A stretch of DNA of 64,000 nucleotides from Mycobacterium avium subsp. avium (GCF_009741445.1 NZ_CP046507.1:4340001-4404000), one strand, 5' to 3'; positions 34,016 through 46,137 are shown, counted from the first letter of the stretch. A program made the numbers and translations. Notes: generated from the sequence alone by a model not told the origin.

Positions 34016-34882
34016 ATGTCCGTGCAGCTCACGCCGCATTTTGGAAACGTGCAGGCCCACTACGACTTGTCCGACGACTTCTTCCGCCTGTTCCTGGACC
34101 CCACTCAGACCTACAGCTGCGCGTACTTCGAGCGCGACGACATGACCCTGGAAGAGGCCCAGATCGCCAAGATCGACCTGGCGCTGGGCAAGTTGAAGCT
34201 CGAGCCGGGAATGACGTTGCTGGACATCGGGTGTGGCTGGGGCGCCACCATGCGGCGGGCCATCGAGAAGTATGACGTCAACGTGGTGGGCCTGACACTG
34301 TCGGAGAACCAGGCCGAGCACGTGCAGAAGACCTTCGACGCGATGGACACCCCGCGCACCCGGCGGGTGCTGCTGGAGGGCTGGGAGAAGTTCCACGAGC
34401 CCGTGGACCGCATCGTCTCGATCGGCGCGTTCGAGCACTTCGGCCGGCAACGCTACGGCCGCTTCTTCAGGATGGCCTACGACGTGCTGCCGCCCGGCGG
34501 AATCATGTTGCTGCACACCATCGTTCGGCCCTCCTTCAAAGACGCCCGGGCCAAGGGCATGAAGCTGACCCACGAGATCGTCGAGTTCTCCCGGTTCATC
34601 CTGGCCGAGATCTTCCCCGGCGGCTGGCTGCCCACACCGCAGACCGTCGGCGAATACGGCGTGACGGCGGGCTTCGACCTGACCCGGGTGCAGTCGCTGC
34701 AGCTGCACTACGCCCGGACGCTGGACCTGTGGGCGCAGGCGCTCGAGGCCAATCGCGAGCAGGCCATCGCCATCCAGTCCCAAGAGGTCTACGACCGGTA
34801 CATGAAGTATTTGACCGGCTGCGCCAAGCTGTTCCGGGAGGGCTACACCGACGTCAACCAGTTCACCATGGAGAAGAAGTAG
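34016..34882 (+). CDS. pcaA: Mycolic acid cyclopropane synthase PcaA
   Basis: 288 residues, almost collinear with Rv0470c (MSVQLTPHFGNVQAHYDLSDDFF at the start). It forms the proximal cis-cyclopropane ring of alpha-mycolates, needed for cording and persistence. SAM site LLDIGCGWGATM; the active-site Cys in YSCAYFER, Glu in GAFEHF and His in LLHTI are intact. AAAGG lies 11 bases upstream of the ATG at 34016. It is convergent with umaA, with 18 bases between the stops. Confidence 0.94.
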   Translation: MSVQLTPHFGNVQAHYDLSDDFFRLFLDPTQTYSCAYFERDDMTLEEAQIAKIDLALGKLKLEPGMTLLDIGCGWGATMRRAIEKYDVNVVGLTLSENQAEHVQKTFDAMDTPRTRRVLLEGWEKFHEPVDRIVSIGAFEHFGRQRYGRFFRMAYDVLPPGGIMLLHTIVRPSFKDARAKGMKLTHEIVEFSRFILAEIFPGGWLPTPQTVGEYGVTAGFDLTRVQSLQLHYARTLDLWAQALEANREQAIAIQSQEVYDRYMKYLTGCAKLFREGYTDVNQFTMEKK

Positions 34883-34900
34883 CCGTCCTGCCCGACCCGC

Positions 34901-35761
34901 CTACTTGACCAGCGTGAATTGCCCCACGTTGCTGATGCCCTTGCGGAAGAAGTTCTCGCACCCGGTCAGGTAGTGCATGTAGCGGTCGTAGACCGCTTGC
35001 GACTGGATGGCGATGGCCTTGTCCTTGTTGGCCTCCAGGTTCGCCGCCCAGATGTTGAGGGTCCGCGCGTAGTGCTCGCGCAGCAGCTGCACCCGCTCCA
35101 CCGAAAAGCCCGCCGCCTCACCGAATTTGAAAATGTCCTCCTGCGCCGGCAACTGGCCGCCCGGGAAAATTTCCTGGCCGATGAACCGCATGAACCGTAA
35201 ATCGCTCATCGTGATCGAAACGCCGCGCTCGTGCTGCTGTTTCTGGGTGTAGGTCAAGATGGTGTGCAAAAGCATCCGGCCGTCGTCGGGCAGGATGTCG
35301 TAGGCGCGGTCGAAAAATGCGGAATAGCGCTCCATTTTGAACGCCTCGAAGGCGCCGATGGTGACGATCCGGTCGACCTTGTCGTCGAACTCTTCCCAGC
35401 CCTGCAGCCGCACCTCGATGTTGCGGTCCGTCGGAAATCCGGCCAGCAGCTTCTTGCTGTATTCGAATTGGTTGCGGCTCAACGTGATTCCGATGACGTT
35501 GACGTCATACTTCTCCAGGGCCCGCTTCAGTGCGCCGCCCCAGCCACACCCGATGTCCAGCAGCGTCATCCCGGGCTCGAGGTTCAGCTTGCCCAGCGCC
35601 AGGTCGAACTTCGCGGTTTGCGCTTCTTCGAGCGTCATGTCGTCGCGTTCGAAGAAGGCGCACGTGTAGGCCATGGTCGGATCGAGAAATAACGCAAAGA
35701 ATTCGTCGGAGACGTCGTAGATGGACTGCGATTCCTCGTAATACGGTTCCAAGCCCGTCAT
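34901..35761 (-). CDS. umaA: Mycolic acid methyltransferase UmaA
   Basis: 286 residues matching Rv0469 in length and sequence as recalled. SAM motif LLDIGCGWGGAL; YTCAFFER holds the Cys; GAFEAF has Ala after Glu where PcaA has His, a feature of UmaA. Its methyl acceptor is not settled. The ATG at 35761 (MTGLEPYYEES) is preferred over 35770. It lies downstream of fadB2 on the same strand with an 87-base gap. Confidence 0.93.
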   Translation of the reverse strand: MTGLEPYYEESQSIYDVSDEFFALFLDPTMAYTCAFFERDDMTLEEAQTAKFDLALGKLNLEPGMTLLDIGCGWGGALKRALEKYDVNVIGITLSRNQFEYSKKLLAGFPTDRNIEVRLQGWEEFDDKVDRIVTIGAFEAFKMERYSAFFDRAYDILPDDGRMLLHTILTYTQKQQHERGVSITMSDLRFMRFIGQEIFPGGQLPAQEDIFKFGEAAGFSVERVQLLREHYARTLNIWAANLEANKDKAIAIQSQAVYDRYMHYLTGCENFFRKGISNVGQFTLVK

Positions 35762-35848
35762 GCGCGGCACAAACCTTTCGTCTTATTGAACGCGAGCATA
35801 GTAACCGACCTGATCACGCGCGGCCGCGCGGGCGCCGGTCAATACATG

Positions 35849-36712
35849 TCAATACGTGTAGAAACCCTGGCCCGTCTTCTTGCCGATCCGGCCGGCCTCC
35901 ACCATGCGCAGCAACAGCGGCGGGGCGCCGTACTGCGGCTCCTTGAACTCCTCGAACATCTTGTCCGCGATCAGCTTCAGGGTGTCCAGGCCCACCAGGT
36001 CGGAAAGCCGCAGCGGGCCCATCGGATGCGACAGCCCGGCCACCACGGCTTTGTCCACGTCCTCGACGGTGGCGAAGCCGGCCTCCACCATCCGGATCGC
36101 CGACAGCAGGTAGGGCACCAGCAGCGCGTTGACCACGAAGCCGGACCGGTCGCTGCAGCGCACCACCTGCTTGCCCAGCACCGCGCTGGCGAACTCCTCG
36201 GTGCGCGCGGCGGCGGCCTCGTCGGTGACCAGCGTGCTGACCAGCTCGACCAGCGGCAGCACCGGCACGGGATTGAAGAAGTGCAGCCCCAGCACCCGTT
36301 GCGGGTTCTTGGTCGCCGCGGCGAGCTTCATGATCGGGATGCTGGAGGTGTTGGAGGCCAGCACCGCATCGGGGTCGGTGACCACCCGGTCGAGTTCGGC
36401 GAAGACCTGGGCCTTGACGGCATCGTCCTCGATGATGGCCTCGATGACCAGTTGGCGGTCGGCGAGGTCTTTCAGGTCGGTGGTGAAGGTGAGCTTGCTC
36501 AGCGCGCGGTCACGCTCCCGCTCGGTGACCTTGCCGGCGCTCACGCCCCGCTCCAGCGACTTCACGATGCGGTTGCGTCCCGCCGTGATGAGGGCCTCGG
36601 TGGTCTCGAACACCGTCACGTCGACGTCGGCGCGGACCGAGACCTCGGCGATGCCGGATCCCATCTGGCCGGCCCCGACCACTCCTACTCGCTGAATCGC
36701 TGCGTCACTCAC
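35849..36712 (-). CDS. fadB2: 3-hydroxybutyryl-CoA dehydrogenase FadB2
   Basis: 287 residues. Oxidises (S)-3-hydroxyacyl-CoA (acetoacetyl-CoA/hydroxybutyryl-CoA) with NAD(P). Rossmann GAGQMGSGIAEV near residue 12; the catalytic His is in LGLHFFNPVPVLPLVE; SDRSGFVVNALLVPYL is the second signature. GTG at 36712 with GGAG just upstream. In M. tuberculosis it follows icl1; here a strong hairpin and 55-bp repeats lie between the two genes, so co-expression may be weakened. Confidence 0.93.
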   Translation of the reverse strand: MSDAAIQRVGVVGAGQMGSGIAEVSVRADVDVTVFETTEALITAGRNRIVKSLERGVSAGKVTERERDRALSKLTFTTDLKDLADRQLVIEAIIEDDAVKAQVFAELDRVVTDPDAVLASNTSSIPIMKLAAATKNPQRVLGLHFFNPVPVLPLVELVSTLVTDEAAAARTEEFASAVLGKQVVRCSDRSGFVVNALLVPYLLSAIRMVEAGFATVEDVDKAVVAGLSHPMGPLRLSDLVGLDTLKLIADKMFEEFKEPQYGAPPLLLRMVEAGRIGKKTGQGFYTY

Positions 36713-36758
36713 TGTTTCTCCGCCAATCGTCTTGTCGTGCACCGCACCTTACACGCCG

Positions 36759-36816
36759 CGAGCAGACGCAAAGGCACCGCTTTTGCTGTGCAAAAGGGTG
36801 CCTTTGCGTCTGCTCG
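36759..36816. terminator. Long near-perfect hairpin between aceA and fadB2
   Basis: Arms CGAGCAGACGCAAAGGCACC (36759-36778) and its exact complement (36797-36816) continue inward through one bulged G to CTTTTGC/GCAAAAG around a TGT loop, so 27 base pairs in all. It lies 47 bases before the fadB2 start and downstream of aceA. It should be a strong barrier to transcription in both directions, though without a T run. It may also be a dispersed palindromic repeat. Confidence 0.8.
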
Positions 36817-36828
36817 GCAGCACTAACT

Positions 36829-36993
36829 CAGTGGCTCAAGCCGTCGGTTCCACTTCCTCCTCGCGGCTGACGCCGCTCGTCGTCAGTGGCTCAAGCCGTC
36901 GGTTCCACCTCGTCTTCGCGGGCAAGCCCGCTCAGCCTCAGTGGCTCAAGCCCTCGGTTCCACCTCGTCTTCGCGGGCAAGCCCGCTCAGCCT
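36829..36993. repeat. Three 55-bp tandem repeats abutting the aceA stop codon
   Basis: Units begin CAGTGGCTCAAGCC at 36829, 36884 and 36939, and the next CAGTGG at 36994 runs into the last codons of aceA. Units 2 and 3 differ by one base; unit 1 is more diverged in the middle. Units 2 and 3 contain GCGGGCAAGCCCGC, a short hairpin. This is a minisatellite likely to vary in copy number among strains. Confidence 0.92.
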
Positions 36994-38279
36994 CAGTGGA
37001 ACTGGCCCTCTTCGGTGGAGCCGGTCAGCGCGGTGGTCGACGACGTGGGGTCGACCGTGGTGGCGATCCGGTCGAAGTAACCGGCGCCCACCTCGCGCTG
37101 GTGCTTGGTGGCGGTGTAACCGCGCTCCTCGGCGGCGAACTCGCGCTCCTGTAGCTCGACGTAGGCGGTCATCTGGTTGCGGGCGTAACCGTAGGCCAGA
37201 TCGAACATCGAGTAGTTCAGCGCGTGGAAGCCGGCCAGCGTGATGAACTGGAACTTGAATCCCATTGCGGCGAGCTCCTTTTGGAACTTCGCGATGGTGG
37301 CGTCGTCGAGATGCTTCTTCCAGTTGAACGACGGCGAGCAGTTGTAGGCCAGCATCTGGTCGGGGAACTCGGCCTTGACGCCCTCGGCGAACTTGGCGGC
37401 CAGCTCCAGGTCGGGCGTGCCGGTCTCCATCCAGATCAGGTCGGAGTACGGCGCGTAGGCCTTGGCCCGGGCGATGCAGGGCTCGAGGCCGTTACGGACC
37501 CGGTAGAAGCCCTCCTTGGTGCGCTCGCCGGTGATGAACGGCTGGTCGCGCTCGTCGACGTCGGAGGTGATCAGCGTGGCCGCCTCGGCGTCGGTGCGGG
37601 CGATGACGACGGTCGGCACGTCGCACACGTCGGCGGCCAGCCGGGCCGAGGTCAGCGTGCGGATGTGCTGCTGGGTCGGGATCAGCACCTTGCCGCCCAG
37701 GTGGCCGCACTTCTTCTCCGAGGCCAGCTGGTCCTCCCAGTGCGAGCCCGCCACACCGGCGGCGGTCATCGCCTTCTGCAGCTCGAAGACGTTGAGCGCA
37801 CCACCGAAGCCGGCCTCGCCGTCGGCGACGATCGGCGCCAGCCAGTTCTTCACCGAGGTGTCGCCCTCGACCTTGGCGATCTGGTCGGCGCGCAGCAGCG
37901 CGTTGTTGATCCGGCGCACCACGGTCGGCACCGAGTTGGCGGGGTACAGGCTCTGGTCGGGGTAGGTGTGACCGGACAGGTTGGCGTCACCGGCGACCTG
38001 CCAGCCCGACAGGTAGATGGCCTTCAGGCCGGCGCGCACCTGCTGCACGGCCATGTTGCCGGTCAGGGCGCCCAGCGCGTTGATGTACTCCAGGTCGTGC
38101 AGCTGCTCCCACAGCACCTCGGCGCCGCGGCGGGCCAGGGTGTTCTCCTCGACGACGGTGCCCTGCAGGGCGACGACGTCCTCGGCGGTGTAGGTGCGGG
38201 TGACATCCTTCCAGCGCGGGTTGGTGTCCCAGTCCTTCTGGATCTCCTCGGCGCTCTTGGGGGTGCCAACGACAGACAT
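36993..38279 (-). CDS. aceA: Isocitrate lyase 1
   Basis: 428 residues, same as M. tuberculosis Icl1 (Rv0467). Cleaves isocitrate to glyoxylate and succinate in the glyoxylate shunt and also acts as methylisocitrate lyase; needed for growth on fatty acids. The catalytic loop KKCGHLGGKVL is at about 189-199, and the metal site in DADTEAG-like EAGFGGA and WMETGTPDLE is intact. The start is MSVVGTPKSAEEIQ at 38279 with AAGGAG 7 bases upstream. RamB, encoded nearby, is a known regulator. Confidence 0.96.
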   Translation of the reverse strand: MSVVGTPKSAEEIQKDWDTNPRWKDVTRTYTAEDVVALQGTVVEENTLARRGAEVLWEQLHDLEYINALGALTGNMAVQQVRAGLKAIYLSGWQVAGDANLSGHTYPDQSLYPANSVPTVVRRINNALLRADQIAKVEGDTSVKNWLAPIVADGEAGFGGALNVFELQKAMTAAGVAGSHWEDQLASEKKCGHLGGKVLIPTQQHIRTLTSARLAADVCDVPTVVIARTDAEAATLITSDVDERDQPFITGERTKEGFYRVRNGLEPCIARAKAYAPYSDLIWMETGTPDLELAAKFAEGVKAEFPDQMLAYNCSPSFNWKKHLDDATIAKFQKELAAMGFKFQFITLAGFHALNYSMFDLAYGYARNQMTAYVELQEREFAAEERGYTATKHQREVGAGYFDRIATTVDPTSSTTALTGSTEEGQFH

Positions 38280-38438
38280 GGGCATGCTCCTTCACGATCT
38301 TCACTACGGAATTGCTGGATGCCTCACCGGCGGTAGCTAGCGGCTCAACTTCACTGGTGTGCTAACTCGAAGATGGCACAGCCGATAACGCCCGGTCCAG
38401 CCGTTTCAGTTGCCAATTTCAGCAACGGGACCGGGTGA

Positions 38439-38457
38439 TTTTGCGAAGTTTGCTAAG
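38439..38457. promoter_or_regulatory. Candidate RamB operator upstream of aceA
   Basis: TTTTGCGAAGTTTGCTAAG contains AAGTTTGCTAA, one base from the AANTTTGCAAA core known for RamB in Corynebacterium. It lies 160 bases upstream of the aceA start in the 268-base gap before the leftward thioesterase gene. Assigned by eye. Confidence 0.4.
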
Positions 38458-38547
38458 CCGGTAACGAACTTAACCGTTTCAGAAGCTACCCGTCAGTAAC
38501 CCCAAAGTCGCAGGTCACGCCGCAAATTAACCCGGACGCTTGTACTG

Positions 38548-39342
38548 TTAGCGAGCAAAGATCGCGGCGACGGCTTTGGCCTCGTCGCCGACGGCGTATG
38601 TGAGCGTTGTAACAGTGCGATCGGCCAGCTCGGGACCGAATTGATCGGTGGATCCGGCGGAGTGGACATGGGAGATGATCTCCAGTTTGTCGCCCAGGGC
38701 CACCGGCGCCTCGTGTTCGATGGTGACGCGCAACGGCGTCCGCATCAGCTCGGTGTGCGACGCCAGGTAGTCCTCGATGACGCTCCAGTACACGGAGTTG
38801 TTCATGTGGTCGAACAGGTCGATGTCGGTGACCCGGACCGGGAACTCGTGGATCTCGACCGCGTCGTCGCGGCTGGCCGGTTTGAGGTAGGGCTTCCAGC
38901 GCAGCCGGTCCACCGAGGTCGTCTTGTGCAGGCCGGCCAGGAAGTCGTCGGCGATCCGCGACGGCATCTGGGTTTCCCGGTTGATGTTGATCCAGAACGC
39001 CTCGGACTCGATGAGGCCGCCCTTGCGGCCGTCGATGCGGACCCGCATCTCGCACCACCGGTTCGAGGTCCCCGAGCACCACCGGCGCAGCCGCAGCATG
39101 TCGTTGAACTCGATCGGCCGGATCAGGTCGAGCATGGTGCGCCGGACGATCCACAGCGGGTGGGTCTCCTCGAAACCCATCTCCCGCAGCTGGTCCTGGC
39201 CGATGTCCTGAATGTGGCGGGCCGCGGCGTCCAGCCGCAGCCGCCCGGTGCGGTCGATGTCGCCGACCCGCAGCGGCCATTCGCGATCGAAAACGTCGGG
39301 GTGACCGTCGGGCACCGGCATCATTTGTTTGTCCAGGCTCAC
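38548..39342 (-). CDS. FatA-type acyl-ACP thioesterase (Rv0466-like)
   Basis: 264 residues with two hotdog repeats of the plant FatA/FatB family. The first starts REWPLRVGDIDRTGRLRLDAAARHIQDIG, and the second has VTDIDLFDHMNNSVYWSVIEDYL, where the DxxxHxNN motif holds the usual catalytic residues. It should release acyl chains from ACP or CoA; chain length is unknown. GTG start at 39342. It is upstream of aceA and separated from ramB by 161 bases. Confidence 0.88.
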   Translation of the reverse strand: MSLDKQMMPVPDGHPDVFDREWPLRVGDIDRTGRLRLDAAARHIQDIGQDQLREMGFEETHPLWIVRRTMLDLIRPIEFNDMLRLRRWCSGTSNRWCEMRVRIDGRKGGLIESEAFWININRETQMPSRIADDFLAGLHKTTSVDRLRWKPYLKPASRDDAVEIHEFPVRVTDIDLFDHMNNSVYWSVIEDYLASHTELMRTPLRVTIEHEAPVALGDKLEIISHVHSAGSTDQFGPELADRTVTTLTYAVGDEAKAVAAIFAR

Positions 39343-39503
39343 GGTGTCGCTCCCCGTTTCCTCCTCGTCGGTGCCCCCAGGCTAAGGCCTGCGGCCCCGC
39401 TCGAATCATGCCAACGACGTGCGCCGAACACCAATCGCGACGCGGCCATCGCGGCTGCCAACTCTGCGAACCAGGGCTTCACAGGCCCGGTAACCTGGGT
39501 GGA

Positions 39504-40924
<1,421 letters not shown>

Positions 40925-40928
<4 letters not shown>

Positions 40929-41482
40929 CCGCGCCCCGCATCCCGGCCGGGCGGTTTCGCCAACTGGGACCGATCAATTGGGTGATCGCGAAGTTGGGCG
41001 CGCGCACCGTCGGCGCGCCGGAGATGCACCTGTTCACCACGCTGGGTCAACGCCGGCTGCTGTTTTGGACCTGGCTGGCCTACGGGGGCCGGCTGCTGCG
41101 CGGCAAACTGCCCACCGCCGACACCGAGCTGGTGATCCTGCGGGTCGCGCACCTGCGCGGCTGCGAATACGAGCTGCAGCACCATCGCCGGATGGCGCGG
41201 ACGGCCGGGCTGGACCCGGATCTGCAGGCCGCGATCTTCGCCTGGCCGCAGCGACTCGAACCGGTGCAGGCCCGCCTGACCGTGCGTCAGCAGGCGCTGC
41301 TGGCGGCGACCGACGAGTTCGTCAACGACCGGACCGTCAGCGAGGCCACCTGGCGGCAGCTGGCGGAGCACCTGGACCGCCGGCAGCTGATCGAATTCTG
41401 CCTGCTGGCAAGCCAATACGACGGGCTGGCGGCCACCATGTCGGCACTGGCGATTCCGCTGGACCACCCCGAGGGGTCATGA
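40925..41482 (+). CDS. Carboxymuconolactone decarboxylase/AhpD-like protein (Rv0464c-like)
   Basis: 185 residues, helical. LRVAHLRGCEYELQHHRRMA is the CMD signature; one cysteine is present at the C of GCEYELQHH where AhpD proteins have CxxC, so a redox function like AhpD is doubtful. The C-terminal half repeats the pattern without the motif. GTG start overlapping the ramB stop, so it is probably co-translated. It ends 7 bases from the convergent Rv0463-like gene. Confidence 0.85.
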
Positions 41483-41489
41483 GCAGGTG

Positions 41490-41771
41490 TCATAGGTAGA
41501 CGTCGGCCAGGATGGCCAGCGTCAGCAGCACGGGAAGCACCGGCAGCGCGAAGGCGAAGGCGGCCCGCGGCCGGCTGCCGCGCCGGCGCTGCCAGGCGCC
41601 CCACACCGCCGCGGCGCCGCCCAGCACCACCGACGCCACCAACACGAGCGGCCCCCACTGGCCCACCGTGGCGTTGTCCCCGTTCGAAATGGCAAGCAGC
41701 CAAAGGACATAACCGGTCGCCAGGCCACCGAGGGCGGCCGCGATGGTCTGGGGCGTCAGGGTGCGCAGCAT
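41490..41771 (-). CDS. Small membrane protein (Rv0463-like)
   Basis: 93 residues with three hydrophobic helices (IAAALGGLATGYVLWLLAIS; LVLVASVVLGGAAAVWGAW; FALPVLPVLLTLAILADVYL). Function unknown. It follows lpd on the same strand with a 10-base gap, as Rv0463 follows Rv0462, so it is likely in the lpd operon. Confidence 0.8.
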   Translation of the reverse strand: MLRTLTPQTIAAALGGLATGYVLWLLAISNGDNATVGQWGPLVLVASVVLGGAAAVWGAWQRRRGSRPRAAFAFALPVLPVLLTLAILADVYL

Positions 41772-41781
41772 CGTCGAGGGC

Positions 41782-43179
41782 TCAGAAGTTGATCATGTGC
41801 CCGGTCAGGCCGTGGAAGCATTCCTGCAGCGCCTCGGACATGGTCGGGTGGGTGTGCACGTTGCGGGCCAGCTCGGTGGCCGTCAGGTCCCACTTCTGCG
41901 CCAGGGTGAGCTCCGGCAGCAGCTCGGAGACGTCGTGGCCGACCAGGTGCCCGCCCAGCAGCTCACCGTATTTCGCGTCGGCGATCAGCTTGACGAACCC
42001 GCTGGGGTCGCCCACGCCGTGCGCCTTGCCGTTCGCGGTGAACGGGAACTTGGCCACCACCACGTCGTGCCCCTCGTCGCGGGCCTGCTGTTCGGTGAGC
42101 CCGAAGCTGGCGACGTTGGGCTGGCAGAAGGTGGCGCGCGGCATCATCCGGTAGTCGCCGAGCGCCAAAGTCTCTGCGCCGGCGATGGTTTCGGCGGCCA
42201 CCACGCCTTGGGCCTCTGCGACGTGGGCCAGCTGCAGCTTGCCGGTGACGTCGCCGATGGCGTAGATGTGCTCGATGTTGGTGCGCATGTAGTCGGTGAT
42301 GCCGATGGCCTTGCGGTCGGTCAGCGCGACCCCGGCCGCCTCCAGGCCGTAGCCCTCGACGTTGGGCGCAAAACCGATGGCCTGCAACACCTTTGCGGCC
42401 TTGAGTTCCTGGCTGTTGCCGTCCTTGCTGACCACCACCGTCACTTGCGAGCCGTCATCGGAGATGGATTCGACCTTGGTGCCGGTGAGGATCTTGACGC
42501 CCAGCTTCTTGAACTGCTTCTCGATCTCCTTGGACACGTCGGCGTCCTCGTTGGGCAGCGCGCGCGGCAGGAACTCGACGATGGTCACCTCGACGCCGTA
42601 GTTGTGCAGCACGTAGCCGAACTCCATGCCGATGGCGCCGGCGCCGGCGATGATGATCGACTCGGGCAACTCCCGGGACAGAATCTGTTCCTCGTAGGTG
42701 ACCACGTTGGCCGACAGCGACGTGCCCGGAACCAGCCGGGTGCTGCTGCCGGTGGCGATGATCGCGTTGTCGAACGTGACCGTCTCGGTCCCGCCGTCGT
42801 TGAGCTCGACCGCCAGCGTGTGCGGGTCGGTGAACCGGCCGTAGCCGTGGATCTCGGTGATCTTGTTCTTCTTCATCAGGAAGTGCACGCCGGCGACGCG
42901 GCCCTCGGCCACCTTGCGGCTGCGGTCGAAGGCGGCGCCGTAGTCGAAGGTCGCCTCGCCGTTGATGCCGAACGTCTTGGCCTCTTTGGTGAAGATGTGG
43001 GCGAGTTCGGCGTTGCGCAGCAGCGCCTTGGACGGAATGCAGCCGACGTTGAGGCAGACGCCGCCCCAGTATTTCGGTTCGACGATGGCGGTGCTCAGCC
43101 CCAGCTGCGCGGCGCGGATGGCTGCCACATATCCGCCGGGACCGGCCCCGAGGACGACGACGTCATAGTGAGAAGTCAC
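41782..43179 (-). CDS. lpd: Dihydrolipoamide dehydrogenase
   Basis: 465 residues. E3 subunit of pyruvate and branched-chain dehydrogenase complexes and, in M. tuberculosis (LpdC), part of the AhpC/AhpD peroxidase and PNR/P pathway. FAD site VVLGAGPGGYVAAIRAA; redox disulfide GGVCLNVGCIPSKAL; NAD site IIAGAGAIGMEFGY; the His-Glu pair in HTHPTMSEALQE near the C-terminus. GTG start. It is followed by the Rv0463-like gene. Confidence 0.96.
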   Translation of the reverse strand: MTSHYDVVVLGAGPGGYVAAIRAAQLGLSTAIVEPKYWGGVCLNVGCIPSKALLRNAELAHIFTKEAKTFGINGEATFDYGAAFDRSRKVAEGRVAGVHFLMKKNKITEIHGYGRFTDPHTLAVELNDGGTETVTFDNAIIATGSSTRLVPGTSLSANVVTYEEQILSRELPESIIIAGAGAIGMEFGYVLHNYGVEVTIVEFLPRALPNEDADVSKEIEKQFKKLGVKILTGTKVESISDDGSQVTVVVSKDGNSQELKAAKVLQAIGFAPNVEGYGLEAAGVALTDRKAIGITDYMRTNIEHIYAIGDVTGKLQLAHVAEAQGVVAAETIAGAETLALGDYRMMPRATFCQPNVASFGLTEQQARDEGHDVVVAKFPFTANGKAHGVGDPSGFVKLIADAKYGELLGGHLVGHDVSELLPELTLAQKWDLTATELARNVHTHPTMSEALQECFHGLTGHMINF

Positions 43180-43267
43180 GTGCCCACCCTAGTGGGCGCC
43201 GGCTGGCAGCGGACAACGCCGTGAGTCGCGCCGCTCCCAACGCGCCGAGCGGTGGCCTCGAATCACG

Positions 43268-43831
43268 TCAGTACGGAACGACGCCCACCAGACAGTGCCC
43301 CACCCGCGCGCAGTAGTAATAGCCGTACAGCGGCGCCGCGGCCGCCAGCGCGGCGAACGGCCCGGACAGCACTGCCACCGCAAGCGCCGAAATCAGCGGC
43401 CTGGCCTCGACCATCGCCAGCATGACGCCGCCGACGACGCACACCACCACGAACACCAGCACCGCGAACAGCGCCGGGGTTTTGTCGATCGAGTGGTACC
43501 ACCAGGAGAACAGGCCCAGCCCGACCACCGCCGACGCGGCCCACACCGCGAGCAGCACCAGGACCAACTTCCACCACTTGACGTAGAAGTAGCGGCCGGG
43601 CACGGCGACCGGCGGCACCGGGCCGGCGAACCCGGCCGGCTCCGGTTCGGGCTCCGGCTCCGGCCCCCGCTCGGCCGCGGGCTCGGCCGCCTCGGTGTCG
43701 TCGTCCTCGGCGTCATCGTCGAAGTCCGGCGCCCACGACTGGGTGCCGGTGTCGGCGGCGTCGTCGTCATCGGAGAAGTCGGGCACGAACGCCTCCGTGC
43801 CCGGGCTCGAGGCGTCCTTGTCGTCAGCCAC
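43268..43831 (-). CDS. Acidic-tailed membrane protein (Rv0461-like)
   Basis: 187 residues. Residues 1-65 are acidic and repetitive (DFSDDDDAADTGTQSWAPDFDDDAEDDD, PEPEPEPEP). Four hydrophobic helices follow (LVLVLLAVWAASAVVGLGLFSWW onwards). Two cysteines sit near the end (YYYCARVGHC). Function unknown. GTG start; the first 8 bases overlap the end of the Rv0460-like gene upstream. Confidence 0.78.
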   Translation of the reverse strand: MADDKDASSPGTEAFVPDFSDDDDAADTGTQSWAPDFDDDAEDDDTEAAEPAAERGPEPEPEPEPAGFAGPVPPVAVPGRYFYVKWWKLVLVLLAVWAASAVVGLGLFSWWYHSIDKTPALFAVLVFVVVCVVGGVMLAMVEARPLISALAVAVLSGPFAALAAAAPLYGYYYCARVGHCLVGVVPY

Positions 43832-44063
43832 CGGCGGTCACCCGCAATGCGACGAGCACCCCGAACCAGCCGGGCGCCACCGCCAGCACGAACGCACCCA
43901 GGGTGGTGACCCAGCGCCGCCCGGAGAACAGGATCAGGGCCAGGCCGATCACGCTGGGGATGCCGACCACCGCCGCGACCGCCAGGTCCGGGCGAACGCG
44001 GGCGTGCACGGCGACGGTGAACGCCACGCCGGCCAACAGCCCGACCGCGCTTCCGATCAGCAT
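43824..44063 (-). CDS. Small membrane protein (Rv0460-like)
   Basis: 79 residues from ATG 44063, with two to three hydrophobic helices (LIGSAVGLLAGVAFTVAVHA; LAVAAVVGIPSVIGLALILFSG; LGAFVLAVAPGWFGVLVAL). A GTG at 44102 would give 92 residues. No function known. It overlaps the next gene by 8 bases and lies downstream of the DUF779 gene. Confidence 0.75.
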   Translation of the reverse strand: MLIGSAVGLLAGVAFTVAVHARVRPDLAVAAVVGIPSVIGLALILFSGRRWVTTLGAFVLAVAPGWFGVLVALRVTAGG

Positions 44064-44130
44064 GGCGCCGGCCAGCACCCAGGGACGCGGAAGAGGAATC
44101 ACCGTCTCGACTGTACTGCGGTGACCGGCG

Positions 44131-44613
44131 TCAAGGGCAGGTCCTGCAGGCCGCGTCGGCCACCACCGCGCCGCGCGCCGCGGGCCGTTCACCGTGCTGG
44201 TAGTCCGCGCCGGTGATGATCGGCGCGGCGGCCACGGCCGCCTGTTCGGCCGCGCTGAAAACCCTGCCGCGGGACAGGAACCGGACGCCGTCGGGGGCCT
44301 CCAGGCTGAACCCGCCGCCGCGGCCCGGCACCACGTCGATGACCAGCTGGGTGTGCTTGTCGCGGTAGTGCGCCGCGTACTGCGGGCCCGAGATCCATAC
44401 CGGCACCCCATCAGCGCCGACGTCGAGCACACCGAGCAGCACGTCGCGATCGCCGACCAGGAAGTCGCCCACCGGATAGCACATCGGCGACGACCCGTCG
44501 CAGCAGCCGCCGGACTGGTGGAACATCACCGGGCCGTGCTGCCGCTGCAGCCGGGCCAGCACCTCGGCGGCCGCGGCGGTGATGACGACTCCGGACGGGG
44601 GCCGCGGCTCCAT
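44131..44613 (-). CDS. DUF779 protein (Rv0459-like)
   Basis: 160 residues. VMFHQSGGCCDGSSPMCYPVGDF carries the conserved Cys cluster of DUF779, and ISGPQYAAHYRDKHTQLVIDVV and a GGGFSLE...RFLSR segment follow. DUF779 proteins are encoded beside aldehyde dehydrogenases, as here: the gene begins one base after the aldehyde dehydrogenase stop. A role with that enzyme is inferred. Confidence 0.88.
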   Translation of the reverse strand: MEPRPPSGVVITAAAAEVLARLQRQHGPVMFHQSGGCCDGSSPMCYPVGDFLVGDRDVLLGVLDVGADGVPVWISGPQYAAHYRDKHTQLVIDVVPGRGGGFSLEAPDGVRFLSRGRVFSAAEQAAVAAAPIITGADYQHGERPAARGAVVADAACRTCP

Positions 44614-46137
<1,524 letters not shown>

